Positions 5,616 to 6,120 of a DNA stretch of 6,120 bases are shown piece by piece. The notes under the pieces were generated by a model that saw only the letters and a program-made list of their open reading frames with translations, searched no databases and had not been told where the DNA came from. Made by a program: the position numbers and the translations under genes. Every line of letters begins with the position of its first letter. Within the stretch, counting starts at the first letter, position 1. Source of the stretch: Myxococcota bacterium (GTDB lineage: Bacteria; Myxococcota; Polyangia; GCA-2747355; JAKLHH01); the NCBI GenBank assembly GCA_022710245.1, contig JAKLHH010000498.1:1-6120 (forward strand). The letters run 5' to 3'.

Positions 5616-6120
5616 GCATCGGAGCCCTCACCCTGGAGCGAGCCTCGCTGCTGCCCGCGCTGGCCGCGTCCTCGACCAGCGGCTGCGCAGCGCCGAGGCG
5701 GCGCGCCGGCGCGAGCCCGGCCGACCCGGGTCCGCTCGCGCTCGCGGTGGCCGCGCTCGGCCGCGCCGGCCTCGACGCCGGCCAGACCGCCGCGGCCCGG
5801 TCGGCCCTGAGCAAGATCCGCACGGCGCAGGCGGCGCTCGCCGGAGCCGACAGCCTCGACTCGGCGATGGCGCGGCTGGCGGCGCTGCAGTGCAAGCAGG
5901 GCGACGCGCGGGCGCAGCACCTGCGGCGCGGCATCGAGGGCCGCTTCCAGGCCCTGCGCGCCGACAACCAGCGCGAGCTGAGAGAGATCCAGCAGCGCGT
6001 CGAGGCCCAGAAGAGCGCCGGGTTCTGGGGCAAGCTCGTCGCCTTCTTCAAGGCCATCGCGGCGGCGCTCTCGGCGGTCTCCTCGATCTTCACCGGGCCG
6101 CTCGGGATCGCCGCGGCGGC
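5612..6120 (+). CDS. Type III secretion translocon pore protein, YopB/SipB/EspD (SctE) class, N-terminal part
   Basis: An open frame from ATG 5612 to the window end, 169 codons, no stop; the C-terminal part is outside. AGGAGG lies 5 bases upstream, and the start overlaps the chaperone stop as ATGA. The N-terminal 45 residues are Ala/Ser/Pro-rich and look unstructured. Residues about 50-100 are helical and Ala-rich; 105-135 form a coiled coil rich in Arg, Glu and Gln (RELREIQQRVEAQKS at 121-135). It then switches abruptly at GFWGKLVAFFK (138-147) into a hydrophobic stretch, AIAAALSAVSSIF (148-160), with Gly-Pro-Leu-Gly following. 'Coiled coil - K - x - G - F/W - G - K - hydrophobic helix' is the signature transition of the large translocator that makes the pore in the target membrane. 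Such proteins run to 380-600 aa, so most of it is missing here. Position directly after its chaperone is standard. Confidence 0.8.
   Translation, partial: MSIGALTLERASLLPALAASSTSGCAAPRRRAGASPADPGPLALAVAALGRAGLDAGQTAAARSALSKIRTAQAALAGADSLDSAMARLAALQCKQGDARAQHLRRGIEGRFQALRADNQRELREIQQRVEAQKSAGFWGKLVAFFKAIAAALSAVSSIFTGPLGIAAA

Noticed and set aside
5612..5686. Possible lipoprotein signal in the translocator (hydrophobic stretch ending TSGC at residue 25)
   Set aside because: Residue -3 is Thr rather than Leu, the hydrophobic part is short with Ser/Pro, and type III translocators do not use Sec signals.
5374..6093. 239-codon minus-strand open frame opposite the chaperone and translocator genes
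   Set aside because: Ser/Arg/Ala-rich shadow with no motif; the plus-strand frames have coupled starts, good ribosome sites and recognisable folds.

Overview
The window is very GC-rich DNA from a bacterium, with codon use and protein content that suggest a Gram-negative proteobacterium-like or myxobacterial lineage. Myxococcota, for example Anaeromyxobacter-like, is my best guess. The taxon is inferred from composition and gene types only; nothing in the window proves it.

Left part (1-3643, all on the minus strand): an anaerobic-type fatty-acid beta-oxidation operon, fadI (thiolase) followed 11 bases later by fadJ (hydratase/3-hydroxyacyl-CoA dehydrogenase). Further downstream is the first 21 codons of a VOC/glyoxalase-fold protein with its own RBS and a possible promoter. 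FadJ does hydration and dehydrogenation, and FadI does the thiolytic cleavage that yields acetyl-CoA.

Middle (3644-3916): a divergent control region. It holds a perfect 20-bp palindrome centred on TGACCGGCCGGTCA, typical of a TetR-family operator, next to an AT-rich TATATAT box that itself lies between 8-bp inverted repeats. This looks like the regulated promoter of fadIJ.

Right part (3917-6120, plus strand): four genes that read as a type III secretion translocon cluster. They are a 96-aa Arg/Ala-rich helical protein; a 262-aa Lys-rich helical protein resembling needle-tip/filament proteins in layout; a 143-aa TPR protein of the SycD/LcrH chaperone class; and, overlapping it by ATGA, the start of a protein with the coiled coil plus hydrophobic region of a YopB/SipB-type pore-forming translocator, cut by the window end. 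Order and sizes parallel lcrG-lcrV-lcrH-yopB of Yersinia, although sequence similarity that I can see by eye is convincing only for the chaperone and the translocator. The first and second genes are separated by 179 bases containing two strong inverted repeats (18-bp perfect arms; 15-bp arms), which probably decide how the module is transcribed.

The most interesting point is the translocon-like module: the tip/filament candidate and the small first gene would probably be annotated as hypothetical, and gene order is the main clue to their role.
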